A stretch of 64,000 nt of DNA from Streptomyces sp. NBC_00440. GTDB lineage: Bacteria; Actinomycetota; Actinomycetes; Streptomycetales; Streptomycetaceae. Of this stretch, positions 26,839-35,357 are shown one piece after another (position 1 is the stretch's first letter; every line of letters starts with the position of its first letter). The notes below the pieces were generated by a model, which saw only the letters and a list, made by a program, of their open reading frames with translations, was not told the DNA's origin and did no database searches. A program made the position numbers and the translations under genes. The DNA lies in the NCBI RefSeq assembly GCF_036014215.1, contig NZ_CP107921.1, forward strand, positions 1-64,000, in the 5' to 3' direction.

Positions 26839-27296
26839 GTGAAAAACGGAATGAAGATCTCCGCGGCAGGATTAGCTGCCGCCCTGATCACGCTAGGTGC
26901 ATCGACCGCGCCCGCTGCAGCGCAGAGCGGCACGGCCACTTCCCGAGCTGCCGTAGAAGCAAAGCTGAAGGAAGTTGTCGGCTGTACTTTTACTGCGGAG
27001 GCCCCCGGGAAGCTGACCACGAGCACAATGGTCGGCGCCGGAAGGACCAAGACATGTACGACGCCGAAGCCCGGCTCGTGCCGCCTTCAAGTGAGCATCA
27101 TGAAGGGCGTCAGCACCATAGCCCACAAGGACGGCGGGTGGGGGCCTGCAAGAAGACCCTTGGACCCACGCACAAGTGCTCAAACCTGGTGTCCAAGGTC
27201 GTGTACTACACCGAATCCATACTTCAGGTTGAGTACAAGGGCCAGCACGCCTCGAAAATCCTGCACAGCAAGAAGGAGACCGTGTACTGCGGTTAG
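26839..27296 (+). pseudogene. Secreted protein with one frameshift
   Basis: GTG 26839 follows AAGGGGGA. Residues 1-30 are a signal peptide ending APAAAQS. The frame reads well up to GGTGGGGGCC near 27140; there a missing G shifts it, and the true continuation (ACKKTLGPTHKCSNLVSKVV, then YTESILQVEYKGQHASK and VYCG) lies in the next frame to 27296. The repaired protein is about 151 residues with several cysteines. Family not recognised. The frameshift could be a homopolymer reading error. Confidence 0.65.
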
Positions 27297-27304
27297 CCGC
27301 AGCA

Positions 27305-27348
27305 ACGCGGGTGCCGGCTCCTCTCACCAGAGGAGCCGGCACCCGCGT
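27305..27348. terminator. 20-bp perfect bidirectional terminator
   Basis: ACGCGGGTGCCGGCTCCTCT (27305-27324) pairs perfectly with 27329-27348 around a four-base CACC loop. It lies between convergent genes at 27296 and 27355. Confidence 0.85.
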
Positions 27349-27354
27349 ACTCGT

Positions 27355-27834
27355 TTACCGCTTAATCCCGGAGAACGATACTGAAACCCAGTCGCCGGTC
27401 ACCTCGGTCGCCGATTCATCCGCATCGTCGGAATCGTCTTCGAGCTTCTCCACTGCTTCGGCAACTTCACGGTCACTGGACTCAACGCAAAATTCGTTAC
27501 CTTCAGGGTCGGCCATGACGACAACGCCAAGCCCGAAGGTCTCCATGGTCCAGCGCTTTTCGATGACAACAGCCCCAAGGCCCGTCAGCCTGGAAACCTC
27601 GTCTGCGAGCGACCCCTGCATGGGATTCAGCCACAGACTCGTCCGGCTTCGCGGGCGATCAGAGCCCCGCTCTTCAACAAGGTAGAGCGACATCGGATGT
27701 TCGTCCCCGGGAGACGCGATATGAACGCCGTCTGTGCCAGGGCCGATCGGAGCTTGCAGTACGCCGCTCCAAAACTTCCCCAGTTCCAGAGGATCAGAGC
27801 ACTCGATTTCGACCACACGCATTGCTAGACCCAT
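27355..27834 (-). CDS. VOC-family (glyoxalase-like) protein
   Basis: A 159-residue single-domain VOC protein: MRVVEIECSDPLELGKFWSG start, central PRSRTSLWLNP, and MADPEGNEFCVES at residue 108-120, the usual metal-ligand region of glyoxalase-like proteins. The C-terminal 40 residues are Asp/Glu-rich. Substrate unknown. Its start overlaps the stop of the small gene at 27825, so it may end the purine-deaminase operon. Confidence 0.8.
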   Translation of the reverse strand: MGLAMRVVEIECSDPLELGKFWSGVLQAPIGPGTDGVHIASPGDEHPMSLYLVEERGSDRPRSRTSLWLNPMQGSLADEVSRLTGLGAVVIEKRWTMETFGLGVVVMADPEGNEFCVESSDREVAEAVEKLEDDSDDADESATEVTGDWVSVSFSGIKR

Positions 27835-28145
27835 GCCACCACGGTACCTGCGGAACGGTGGAGATGACCGAATCGGGCATACACAACAGTCCAGGGACTG
27901 TGGTTGCTCAGACTCGGTAGTGCTCCTGGCCGCCCGTTTCTTGTCGTCGAGGGGCTTGGGTGTGGCGGGTGTTGGGGGCGACCGTGCATGCGTGGCGGCT
28001 TAGTGGGAGGGTGGCGTGCTCGTAGTTCGGCTGGCGCGTCCGGCTCGGCCCGCTCCAGGGCAGCGCAGGGGTCGGGCGAGGGTCGCCGGTCGGCGAAGTC
28101 GGGGGCCACGGTTGCGTCGACCGGTTCGCGGGGCGTGCGGCTCAT
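27825..28145 (-). CDS. Small hypothetical coupled to the cupin gene
   Basis: A 106-residue frame. The ATG overlaps the cupin stop (ATGA) and the stop overlaps the VOC start, so position favours a real gene. The first 45 residues look natural (PREPVDATVAPDFADRRPSP, then AALERAEPDAPAEL); the rest is Pro/His/Arg-rich and may be out of frame. Not recognised. Confidence 0.4.
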   Translation of the reverse strand: MSRTPREPVDATVAPDFADRRPSPDPCAALERAEPDAPAELRARHPPTKPPRMHGRPQHPPHPSPSTTRNGRPGALPSLSNHSPWTVVYARFGHLHRSAGTVVAWV

Positions 28146-28585
28146 GGCTGGAGGGCATTCCCGGTGGGGTTCTGTGCGGTGTTGGTGTTGGAGAAGGGGC
28201 CGAGGGCGATGAAGACCTTCTGTGACTCTTCGATCGTGATCCAGGAGCCGCTGAATCCGCGGGGTACGAAGAATGCCTGTCCGGCGCCGAATTCGCGGCG
28301 CCCGCCTGCGTTGTCGACCAGAGCGATGCGGCCGGTGAGCATGACGCACACCTCGTCGTAGGGGTAGTCCAGGCGCAGGGTTCCGGGGGCGCCCTGCCAG
28401 GCGCCTCCGAAGAACCGGCCCTGGGCCTCGTCGCCGAAGACGCGCCACTCGGTCTCGGACCAGTTCTCGCTGGCGTCGCCGGCGGGCCACTGCGGGCGGA
28501 CCTCCTCGCCTGCTCCGACGGTGATCTCGCGAATGTCCGCGGCGTTCACGTTCGTGTCCATGGCTGTGTTCATGTTGGTGTTCAA
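28142..28585 (-). CDS. Cupin-domain protein (DUF861-like)
   Basis: A 147-residue cupin: FFGGAWQGAPGTLRLDYPYD, EVCVMLTGRIALVDNAGG and GQAFFVPRGFSGSWITIEES form the two cupin motifs, like those in EutQ/ureidoglycine aminohydrolase-type proteins. TTG 28585 overlaps the permease stop (TTGA) and has AGGAGA at a good distance; ATGs at 28573 and 28561 are alternatives. Within an operon for purine import and deamination it may act on a downstream nitrogen compound; this is inferred from context. Confidence 0.75.
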   Translation of the reverse strand: MNTNMNTAMDTNVNAADIREITVGAGEEVRPQWPAGDASENWSETEWRVFGDEAQGRFFGGAWQGAPGTLRLDYPYDEVCVMLTGRIALVDNAGGRREFGAGQAFFVPRGFSGSWITIEESQKVFIALGPFSNTNTAQNPTGNALQP

Positions 28586-30018
28586 CTCGGTTCTCCTGAG
28601 CGGCGCAGTCGGCGTACGTGTCGTCCTCGGGCCGCGCCGAAGATGAACGCGAGGATCAGGGGGATGCAGATGAGGGTGTTGCCGGCGATGCCCAGTCCGG
28701 TGAGCAGGTCGAGCCGGACGGTGACCAGGACCAGGACCCCGCTGAGCAGCAGGGCGGACAGGCCGGGGGCGATCCAGCGGTGCCACAGGCTCTCGCCGGT
28801 GACGTGCTTGCGGAAGAAGAGGACGGCGGCCACTGAGGTGCCGATCTGCAGGAGCAGGACGGCGAGCAGGGTGGGTGTGTTGGTCCAGATGACGACCTGC
28901 GTGTAGGGGTCGAACCGCAGCAGGGCGAAGACGGCGATGGCGATCACGGAGATCGCGGCCTGGGCGATGGCGGCGGTGGTGGGGCTGCCCGAGGTGGGTG
29001 AGGTGCGGGTGAACTTCTGCAGGACGAGGCCCTCTCGGGCCATGGTGTAGAGGTAGCGGGTGCCGGCGTTCTGCAGGGCGAGGACTCCGGCGAAGAAGCT
29101 GGTGACCACGAGGATCTGCATGACGTCGGTGCTGAGGCTGCCCACGAAGTCGCGGTTGACGTTGAAGATCACATTGGTGGGGTCGCTGCTGACGCCGGAT
29201 GCCAGGCGGGTGGGGCCGATGCCCATGAGGATGATCCAGGACATGAAGGCGTAGACGACGGTCAGCAGGCCGACCGCGATGTAGGTGGCGCGGGGTACGG
29301 TGCGGCGCGCATCCTTGGCTTCCTCGCTGTAGATCGCGGTCTGCTCGAACCCGATGTAGACGATGAAGGTGAGTACGAGAAGTGGTCCGAGCGCGGACAT
29401 GTGCCAGTGGGTGGGGTTGAATGAGGTCAGGGAGTAGCCTTCGGGCGTGCCGGTGGCGATGATCGCGACGGCCAGCACGAACAGGATCCCGACCTCGGCC
29501 AGCAGGAGCACTGCCAGGACGCGTGCGCCGATGTCGACCTTGCAGTAGGACAGCACGCCGACTGTGATGCCCAGGACCACTGCGCTGACGCCCCAGGGGA
29601 CGTGCAGGCCGAGGAAGGTGTCCAGGGCGTTGGAGGCGAAGAGGCCCGCTGCGGCGCAGAAGCCGATCTGGCCCAGGGTGTAGCCGACGTAGGCGACCAG
29701 GGCGGCGCCGGAGCCGATGATCTCGCCCAGGCCCAGCCGGATGTAGGCGTAGAAGGCTCCGGCGTCCTGGACGTGGCGGCTCATCGCGGTGAATCCGACG
29801 GCGAACAGGGCGTAGGTGATGCCGGCGATCAGGTAGCCGACCGGGGCGATGTTCCCGCTCAGGAGGAAGACCATGGGCAGGAAACCGGCGAGCACGGTCA
29901 GGGGCGCGGCTGCTGCGACGACGAAGAAGACCAGATCCCTGGTCGAGATCGCGTTGGCACGCAGGCCCTGGCCGGAGCTGGTTTCTGCAGCGGTGCCGGT
30001 GCCGGTGGATGCTGTCAC
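28582..30018 (-). CDS. APC-superfamily permease
   Basis: A 478-residue transporter with about 12 membrane helices, beginning with LVFFVVAAAAPLTVLAGFLP and including the typical APC segment VYIGFEQTAIYSEEAKDARR. Start GTG 30018 overlaps the deaminase stop as GTGA with AAGGAG upstream, giving clear translational coupling. APC permeases import amino acids, amines or related nitrogen compounds by proton symport. Paired with a purine-type deaminase, its substrate may be a nucleoside, base or product; that is an inference. Confidence 0.85.
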   Translation of the reverse strand: MTASTGTGTAAETSSGQGLRANAISTRDLVFFVVAAAAPLTVLAGFLPMVFLLSGNIAPVGYLIAGITYALFAVGFTAMSRHVQDAGAFYAYIRLGLGEIIGSGAALVAYVGYTLGQIGFCAAAGLFASNALDTFLGLHVPWGVSAVVLGITVGVLSYCKVDIGARVLAVLLLAEVGILFVLAVAIIATGTPEGYSLTSFNPTHWHMSALGPLLVLTFIVYIGFEQTAIYSEEAKDARRTVPRATYIAVGLLTVVYAFMSWIILMGIGPTRLASGVSSDPTNVIFNVNRDFVGSLSTDVMQILVVTSFFAGVLALQNAGTRYLYTMAREGLVLQKFTRTSPTSGSPTTAAIAQAAISVIAIAVFALLRFDPYTQVVIWTNTPTLLAVLLLQIGTSVAAVLFFRKHVTGESLWHRWIAPGLSALLLSGVLVLVTVRLDLLTGLGIAGNTLICIPLILAFIFGAARGRHVRRLRRSGEPS

Positions 30019-31115
30019 CTGTGCACTCCTTGCGGGGCGGTCAGCGCTGCCCCGGGCGTGGCGAACTCGGATTCCAGGGCCTGGATCTCGGTGTTGAACT
30101 GCCGGCGCAGGTCGCGCCGTTCGCCCTCGTCGGCCCAGAGGTGGTCGATGGGGTCCAGAGCCAGTCGCTTCATCTGTTCGGTGTCCGCTCCGGCCGCGTG
30201 CCGGAAGGCGACGTAGTCCCGGTTCACCGAGGATCCGTCCAGCTGGGGGTCGTCGCTGTTGAGGGAGATGCTGAGGCCCTGGCGCCACATCTCGACGATC
30301 GGGTTCTGGGGTCCGGCGGGCCAGCCGTGGTAGAGGCTGGTGGACCAGCAGCAGGTGAAGTGCAGTCCGCTGTCCTTGGCGCGCTGCAGCAGGACAGGCT
30401 CGGCGGCGATGAAGTAACCGTGGTCGATGCGGTCGCAACCCAGGGTCTCGATGCTGGTGGCGACGTTGCGGGGGAAGGCCCACTCGCCCGCGTGCGCGGT
30501 GCGCCGCAGTCTGTGCCGGCCCGCGAGTTCGTATGCCTCCTGGAATGCCTCGGGCGGCCCGAGTGCTTCGTTGGCGTCCATGCCGATGCCGACGATCTCG
30601 TCGCGTGGGTTGTCGATCACGTCGCGGACGAGCTGGGTGGCCACCGCGGGTGACTGCTCGCGGTTGATGGAGGCGATGAAGCGGCCCTTGACGCCGGTCT
30701 CGCGTTCCGCCTCGCGCATCCCCTCGATCAGGCCGTCCGCCATGTCTGCGTAGGGGGTGGCCCAGAAGGCCGCGTGCTGCGCGGGGTTGAAGAAGATCTC
30801 CATGTACTTGAGATTGGAGGCCCGTGAGCTGTCCACCAGGGCCTCGTGAGCGACACGGGCGAAGTCGTCCCGGTCCTTGATACAGGAGATGACCGCGTCA
30901 AGAAGGTTCAGCGAGGCCACCGCGTGCGGCTGGTGACAGGGGTCGTAGACCCCCTCGGGGGTGGTGTCGGGCAGCGGGATGCCGTACTTGGCGGCCAGCT
31001 CGATCAGCGTGCCGGGGCGCAGCATTCCGGCGAGGTGGCAGTGGAGCTCAACCTTGGGCAGGCGACGGGTGAACTCGTCGCTCTCTTCGGAGGTGAGGTG
31101 GGCCAGTCGGGACAT
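30015..31115 (-). CDS. add: Adenosine/adenine deaminase family
   Basis: A 366-residue metal-dependent deaminase. Metal and catalytic motifs are in place: ELHCHLAG near residue 23 (metal His pair; the usual HLDG reads HLAG), TAHAGEW near 212, DRIDHGY near 235 and SLNSDDP near 288. It should convert adenosine, adenine or a related aminopurine to the oxo form with release of ammonia. First gene of a tightly overlapped operon (deaminase, permease, cupin, small ORF). ATG with AAGGGGA upstream. Divergent from the TetR gene. Confidence 0.85.
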   Translation of the reverse strand: MSRLAHLTSEESDEFTRRLPKVELHCHLAGMLRPGTLIELAAKYGIPLPDTTPEGVYDPCHQPHAVASLNLLDAVISCIKDRDDFARVAHEALVDSSRASNLKYMEIFFNPAQHAAFWATPYADMADGLIEGMREAERETGVKGRFIASINREQSPAVATQLVRDVIDNPRDEIVGIGMDANEALGPPEAFQEAYELAGRHRLRRTAHAGEWAFPRNVATSIETLGCDRIDHGYFIAAEPVLLQRAKDSGLHFTCCWSTSLYHGWPAGPQNPIVEMWRQGLSISLNSDDPQLDGSSVNRDYVAFRHAAGADTEQMKRLALDPIDHLWADEGERRDLRRQFNTEIQALESEFATPGAALTAPQGVHR

Positions 31116-31154
31116 GGGGTCCCCTTCATCGGGGCCGAGTGGTGCGACCGCAAG

Positions 31155-31185
31155 TGTTTTATATTGAACGTCTGGTATAAAAACA
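31155..31185. promoter_or_regulatory. Candidate TetR operator and promoter
   Basis: An inverted repeat, TGTTTTATA (31155-31163) and TATAAAAACA (31176-31185), lies about 40 bases upstream of the deaminase start and 157 bases before the TetR start. It is the most AT-rich spot in the divergent gap and contains -10-like sequence. A likely binding site of the TetR protein. Confidence 0.55.
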
Positions 31186-31341
31186 GTCCGTGGAGGAGCC
31201 CGTCAAGGGTTTCCGGTCGCCGGTTCCTCCCCGGACTGCAAGTTCCCGTTCACTTGGGCGGGGGTCACCGCGCCTGGCATCGTGTACCTGGCCCAGGCGG
31301 CCCATCAGGGCATTCACGAGTACGGGGGGACAGTCCGCAAC

Positions 31342-31929
31342 ATGCCGAAGATCATCAACCACGACGAACGCCGCGAGCAGGTGGCCGAGGCTACCTGGCG
31401 GGTCATCGCCAAGGTCGGCCTCGAAGGCGCGACGATCCGCATGATCGCGGGCGAGGCCGGCCACTCCACGGGGGCGGTCCACCACTACTTCGCCAACAAG
31501 GACGAGTTGATCCTCTTCGCGATGGACCTCACCTGGCAGCGCACCGACGAGCGCATGGCCCGCACATCACGGACCTCCACCGCACTCCAGGCACTGTCCA
31601 CCACCGCGGCGGCGGTCCTGCCTTTGGATGAGGAACGCCGACAGGACGTCCTGGTCTGGCTCGCCTTCGCCGCCCGGGCCGTCAACGACCAGAACATGGC
31701 CACGGCCCACTGCGAGTACTACACCCGAGTCCGCCGGCACTGGCGCGACCTGCTCACCGAGGGCATCACCGACGGGAGCGTCCGCGCCGACATCGACGTC
31801 GCCGCCGAGGCCAACATCCTGACCGGCCTCATCGACGGAGTCGCCCTGCAGGCCCTGTTCGAGCCCATGACGCCTGCTGAGATGACCGCCATCGTCGACC
31901 ACCACATCCGTACTCTGGCTCGTGGGTGA
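31342..31929 (+). CDS. TetR/AcrR-family regulator
   Basis: A 195-residue repressor. HTH: EQVAEATWRVIAKVGLEGAT, then RMIAGEAGHSTGAVHHYFANK (residues 12-52), the usual TetR pattern, with a helical ligand-binding C-terminal domain. ATG 31342 fits the family start (MPKIINHDERRE). Divergently placed from the deaminase operon, which it probably represses, with a purine or related ligand as inducer (inferred). Confidence 0.87.
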   Translation: MPKIINHDERREQVAEATWRVIAKVGLEGATIRMIAGEAGHSTGAVHHYFANKDELILFAMDLTWQRTDERMARTSRTSTALQALSTTAAAVLPLDEERRQDVLVWLAFAARAVNDQNMATAHCEYYTRVRRHWRDLLTEGITDGSVRADIDVAAEANILTGLIDGVALQALFEPMTPAEMTAIVDHHIRTLARG

Positions 31930-32297
31930 GCCCCGGGTAGGCGCCACGTCGGCCAGCTGCATTCCCGTGTCTCGGGGGCGATGCGCTACTTGGCCACCAT
32001 GGTCAAGTAGCCAGCTCAGTCACAGTCGCCGTGACAGTCCCACGCCGGGGGTGCTGTGCCCGCCTACCCCTCCACGGTCAGGTCTCCACGGCGCGGCGAA
32101 CGGAGGCGAAGCATGGCTCGGACCGCAGGCCGAGGAACCGTTCCTGAACCCAAAATGGAACGGGATGTGTTCACCGCCCGCAGGCCCGGCGTCCGGGCGG
32201 TGCACCGTGGTGACGGCCGGGCGGCGAAGGATGCGGACCGCCGAGGCACCCAGACCGGTCGGCCCCCGTGGGAACGAACACTAGGGTGGTGTGCATC

Positions 32298-32456
32298 CAC
32301 CGGTGCAAGACCGGGCCGGTGGGTGATCTCCCGGTACGGCCCGGCCAACTGCTCCTGAAGGACAGCCGGGTCGAAACGGATGTGCCAGTGCAGATCAGCG
32401 CGCCCCGCCGGCCACGCCTGCTTCCGCGATTCGACCTCTTCGAAGAAGTCCTCCAC
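32298..32456 (-). pseudogene. 2'-5' RNA ligase family N-terminal remnant
   Basis: 53 codons read WPAGRADLHWHIRFDPAVL, then LAGPYREITHRPGLAPV, the conserved beginning of Streptomyces 2'-5' RNA ligase-like proteins. Next should come WMHxT; it appears one frame off (WMHTT) near 32295, then homology stops. Confidence 0.6.
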
Positions 32457-32524
32457 GAAATACTCCTCCTGTACGGCTGCTGAGCAGCCCAGCCCCTCCG
32501 TCAGCCTTTCACCGCGGGCAGCAC

Positions 32525-32701
32525 ATGAGCAGATTCAGGCCCGCAGCCTCGACCGCGATGGGCGTGGACTCCGAACACTCCGCCCGCGGGTACGCAGCCG
32601 GCGCCGTCGACTACATCAGCAAGCCGTTCGCCCCCTGGGCCCTGCACGCCAAGGTCGCCGTGTTCACCTCCATCCACCCTGAGCGGCGCACCCAGCAGTG
32701 A
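32525..32701 (+). pseudogene. Response-regulator receiver remnant
   Basis: 58 codons. The stretch EHSARGYAAGAVDYISKPFA plus PWALHAKVAVF is the final beta5-alpha5 part of a CheY-like receiver domain, with the conserved Lys of KPF. The phosphorylated Asp and any output domain are missing. Confidence 0.65.
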
Positions 32702-32823
32702 GGTCGCCGCACTCCGCGAAAGCCCGGATCACGGAATCCGGCGACCCGTGCCAGCCGGTCGGCCCTCACATCAAGGCACACTGACAGCTCTGTCGGTGTC
32801 ACAGGGCCTTCTAGACTCGCGCC

Positions 32824-33381
32824 ATGCATGACAACACCTGGTTCGATCACGAAACCCTCCAGGAGTGCGACGACGACCCTTTCGAGTTCACCGAGACGGA
32901 GCTCGGCTTCCTCGCAGCCCTGCGCGCGCGGGCAGCCACTTGGCGGGTTCCCTGGGCACCCAGTGGCGTCTCACGGCCGGAGGACGACTCCTCACTCCTC
33001 GTCTGGATAGCCCTGCACGACGAGCAGCGCCCGCTGGTGCTCGGCGAGTGGGCTGTGCACTTCTACGGCACCTACCTCCAGGCAGGAAAAACCTCGGACG
33101 ACCTCTTCAACCTGCACCAAACTCCCGAACGAGGCTTCTTCTCCGCCTCCGGAACGCCCGACGAACTCGCGCTCCGCTGCGCCGACTGGTTCGAGGGCGT
33201 GCTGCGCCGCCCCGTTGTCCGCTCCGAATGGCCGGCCGGCAGAAGAGTTCTGGCCTCCTGGGAGTTCGCCGACACAGGAGAGGGACTCGCCACCAGCTTT
33301 GCCGTTTCCGCCAACACACCGCCCCCGGCCCGCTGCGTCCAGATCCGTCCCTGGGCTACTCGTTTACCCTCATCTCCTTGA
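32824..33381 (+). CDS. Hypothetical protein
   Basis: A 185-residue acidic protein with several Trp motifs (SLLVWIALHDEQRPLVLGEW, FNLHQTPERGFFSASGTPDE, LRCADWFEGVLRRPV). No signal peptide or membrane segment. This style is known from Streptomyces proteins of unknown function resembling immunity proteins. The last 20 residues look less natural, so a late frameshift is possible. Starts at ATG 32824 shortly after a GC-rich spacer. Confidence 0.55.
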   Translation: MHDNTWFDHETLQECDDDPFEFTETELGFLAALRARAATWRVPWAPSGVSRPEDDSSLLVWIALHDEQRPLVLGEWAVHFYGTYLQAGKTSDDLFNLHQTPERGFFSASGTPDELALRCADWFEGVLRRPVVRSEWPAGRRVLASWEFADTGEGLATSFAVSANTPPPARCVQIRPWATRLPSSP

Positions 33382-33407
33382 AGGGGCAGAGGGTGGAGCA
33401 GAACGTC

Positions 33408-33818
33408 ATGGAGTCCATCAGGTACTCGGCTGGGTGCCAGGGCTGTGGCGCCGAGTTGGAGTGCTGGGGTGTCCAAGCCCTTGTAAGCGGCTCCCTGCGC
33501 TGGGACACGGAGTCAAGGTGTCCAGCCTGCGGGTTCGCGACAGCTTCGTGCGGTGACGACCTGCCGGCCGCCCTGCGGAACCAGCTGCTCACCGAGTGCG
33601 GACCAGCGCACCTGCAGGTAGATCCCTCGGCAAGGAACGCTGCGATCATGCGCGTTTTACGAGCAGAACTCGGTATCGGTCTGGCCGACGTCAAGTCCAT
33701 GCTGAGCAGGGTCGTGGCGGGAACCCACTCAGGCACGATGCCCGAGATGGAGTTCCTGGCGCGCAAACTGCGCGCGTCTGGGATCGATGCCGTTGCTGCT
33801 CGGCCAGAGAGACCTTGA
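33408..33818 (+). CDS. Zinc-ribbon protein with bL12-like C-terminal motif
   Basis: A 136-residue protein. Two Cys-x2-Cys pairs (CQGCGAE; CPACGF) form a zinc ribbon at residues 10-50. The C-terminal part (MRVLRAELGIGLADVKSMLS...EFLARKLRASGI) has the fold-signature of the ribosomal L7/L12 C-terminal domain, which is found in various small actinobacterial proteins. ATG 33408 with GGAG nine bases upstream; GTG 33393 is an alternative. Function unknown. Confidence 0.6.
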   Translation: MESIRYSAGCQGCGAELECWGVQALVSGSLRWDTESRCPACGFATASCGDDLPAALRNQLLTECGPAHLQVDPSARNAAIMRVLRAELGIGLADVKSMLSRVVAGTHSGTMPEMEFLARKLRASGIDAVAARPERP

Positions 33819-33871
33819 ACTGATTGCTCAGCTGACTCTCCGTAACCTTCCCAAGACCAACGGCCTGGGCG

Positions 33872-34108
33872 CTACCCGTACCATCCGATATCCCTGACCT
33901 CGATCCCGTCGTCGTACGCCACCACGGACGCCCAGCAGCGCGCACCGTAGAAGTCCGCGACTTCCTCACCACCCGGGGCCGGCCATGCGTCCCGGTCCGC
34001 GAGAACCGTGCTGGTCAGCTTCAGTACTTCACCGCGCGCTGCCACTCCCGGCAACTGGTCCAGCACCTGATGCGCTGCCAGCCAGTCCAGGTCCACAGCG
34101 TTCCTCAT
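33872..34108 (-). CDS. Small hypothetical protein
   Basis: A 78-residue protein starting MRNAVDLDWLAAHQVLDQLP, ending VVAYDDGIEVRDIGWYG. The open frame extends further upstream but through codons without protein character. No family recognised. It lies between the L12-like gene and the DnaE2 remnant. Confidence 0.5.
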   Translation of the reverse strand: MRNAVDLDWLAAHQVLDQLPGVAARGEVLKLTSTVLADRDAWPAPGGEEVADFYGARCWASVVAYDDGIEVRDIGWYG

Positions 34109-34194
34109 CCCGCACCCCCCGTGGTCGACAGAGCGGAACGTTACGAGCCCCGCTCCGCCATCGCGACCCTGTGGACAACCGCCACTCCCCGGGA

Positions 34195-35190
34195 TCAGCC
34201 GGCGCTTCCGGGTGATCGGTGGCCGAGGCGGCGCAGGTCGGCGGAGCGGCTGCCGGCGGGCTGAAGATCCGCCCACGCGGCGAGCTCAACGCCGGCGGTT
34301 CCGTCGCTGAGTACCCGCGAGGCAGGCCCGGTTGAGGTCTGGGTGGCGGGGGTGGTGGCTGTGGTGGTGTGGCCGAGGAGGTCAAGGGCGGCTTGCGGGC
34401 CGTGGTCGCGGCGGGCGGCTGCGACGGCGTCGAGGTCCCGGACCATATCGCCGACCACGGTGCGGCGGGGGCCGCGTGCTTCGACGGTGCCCCTGGCCAG
34501 GAGCAGCCCCGAGTGGAAGATCGTGTGCGCGCAGGCCGGGTGGGAGTTGTCGAAGAAGGCGAGGTCGACGAGACCGGAGCCGTCTTCGAGGGTGACGAAG
34601 ATGACCCGCTTCCCCGAAGGGCTGGGCGGGGTCTGCGTGGAAGCCCGTACACCTGCCACCAGAACCTTCTGCCCCGGGATCATGCGCTACAGGTGGGCTG
34701 CGTCGGTGGCGCCGAGTTCGCGCAGCAGCCGGTGGTGGTCCATCAGGTGCTGGAAGGCGTCGATGGACAGGACATCGAGCTCGGCGCTCATCCGCTCCCT
34801 GCTGGAGAGCTCCCGCAGGCCGCTGGGCTCGGACGTGACCAGGTCTCCGTCGAGGGCGAGCTGTCCTTCGGTGGTGGTGCGGTTGCGGGCGTGGCAGTGG
34901 AGCTCGCCGGCCTGGAGCAGAAGGTCTCGGCGGGTGAGGGTGCCCTTGATCTCGTCGAGGGCACCGATGCGGATGAGGCGCTCGGCGACCGGCAGCGCGG
35001 GGCGTGCCCGCTGCCAGAAGTCCTGCAAGGACGCGTAGGGCCGGTGCTCGGCGATCCGCTCCGCCTGTGCCTCGTCCATTCCCTTCACCGCGGGCAGGGA
35101 CAGACGTACGCCCCACCCGTGGTCGGTGGGCTCGACGCCGTGCTGGACCTGGGAGGAGTTGATGTCGACGGGCAGGACGGGACACACCCT
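34195..35190 (-). pseudogene. dnaE2: C-terminal part of error-prone DnaE2, with internal stop
   Basis: About 330 codons of an error-prone DNA polymerase III alpha. It starts at VCPVLPVDIN, continues through the HhH/finger region (AVKGMDEAQAERIAEHRPYA, IRIGALDEIKG, LTRRDLLLQ) and, after an in-frame TAG at 34687-34689, through the OB-fold (MIPGQKVLVAGVRAST, VIFVTLEDGSGLVDLAFF) to a natural end SPGSAG. At about 35185 homology stops abruptly; the rest lies at 38849-40268. Broken by insertion and nonsense mutation. Confidence 0.85.
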
Positions 35191-35326
35191 GCTGCGGGAG
35201 CTGTTCATCCTGGCGGCGGAATCCGATCTCCAGGTGCTGATCACTACGGCAGACTCGGCGTTGGCCCACGATGTGCTCCGAGACGATCACATCCGGGAAG
35301 CCGCAGTAGGCAAACCGTTGTGGTGA
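35189..35326 (+). pseudogene. C-terminal tail of an unknown, probably ATPase, gene
   Basis: About 45 codons read LLRELFILAAESDLQVLITT, then ADSALAHDVLRDDHIREA, ending KPLW. This looks like the last helix-strand part of an SMC/OLD-like ATPase, where a LITTADS strand follows Walker B, but the assignment is weak. The 5' part is missing; the break coincides with the DnaE2 break. The stop is 31 bases before the 35358 gene, so they were probably one operon. Confidence 0.4.
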
Positions 35327-35357
35327 CGGTGAACACGCCGCCGGAGGGAGGCCAGCC

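Noticed and set aside
35126..35326. Complete 66-residue gene
   Set aside because: The first 20 codons read antisense DnaE2; natural character begins only at about 35189, so it is a truncated tail and not a whole gene.
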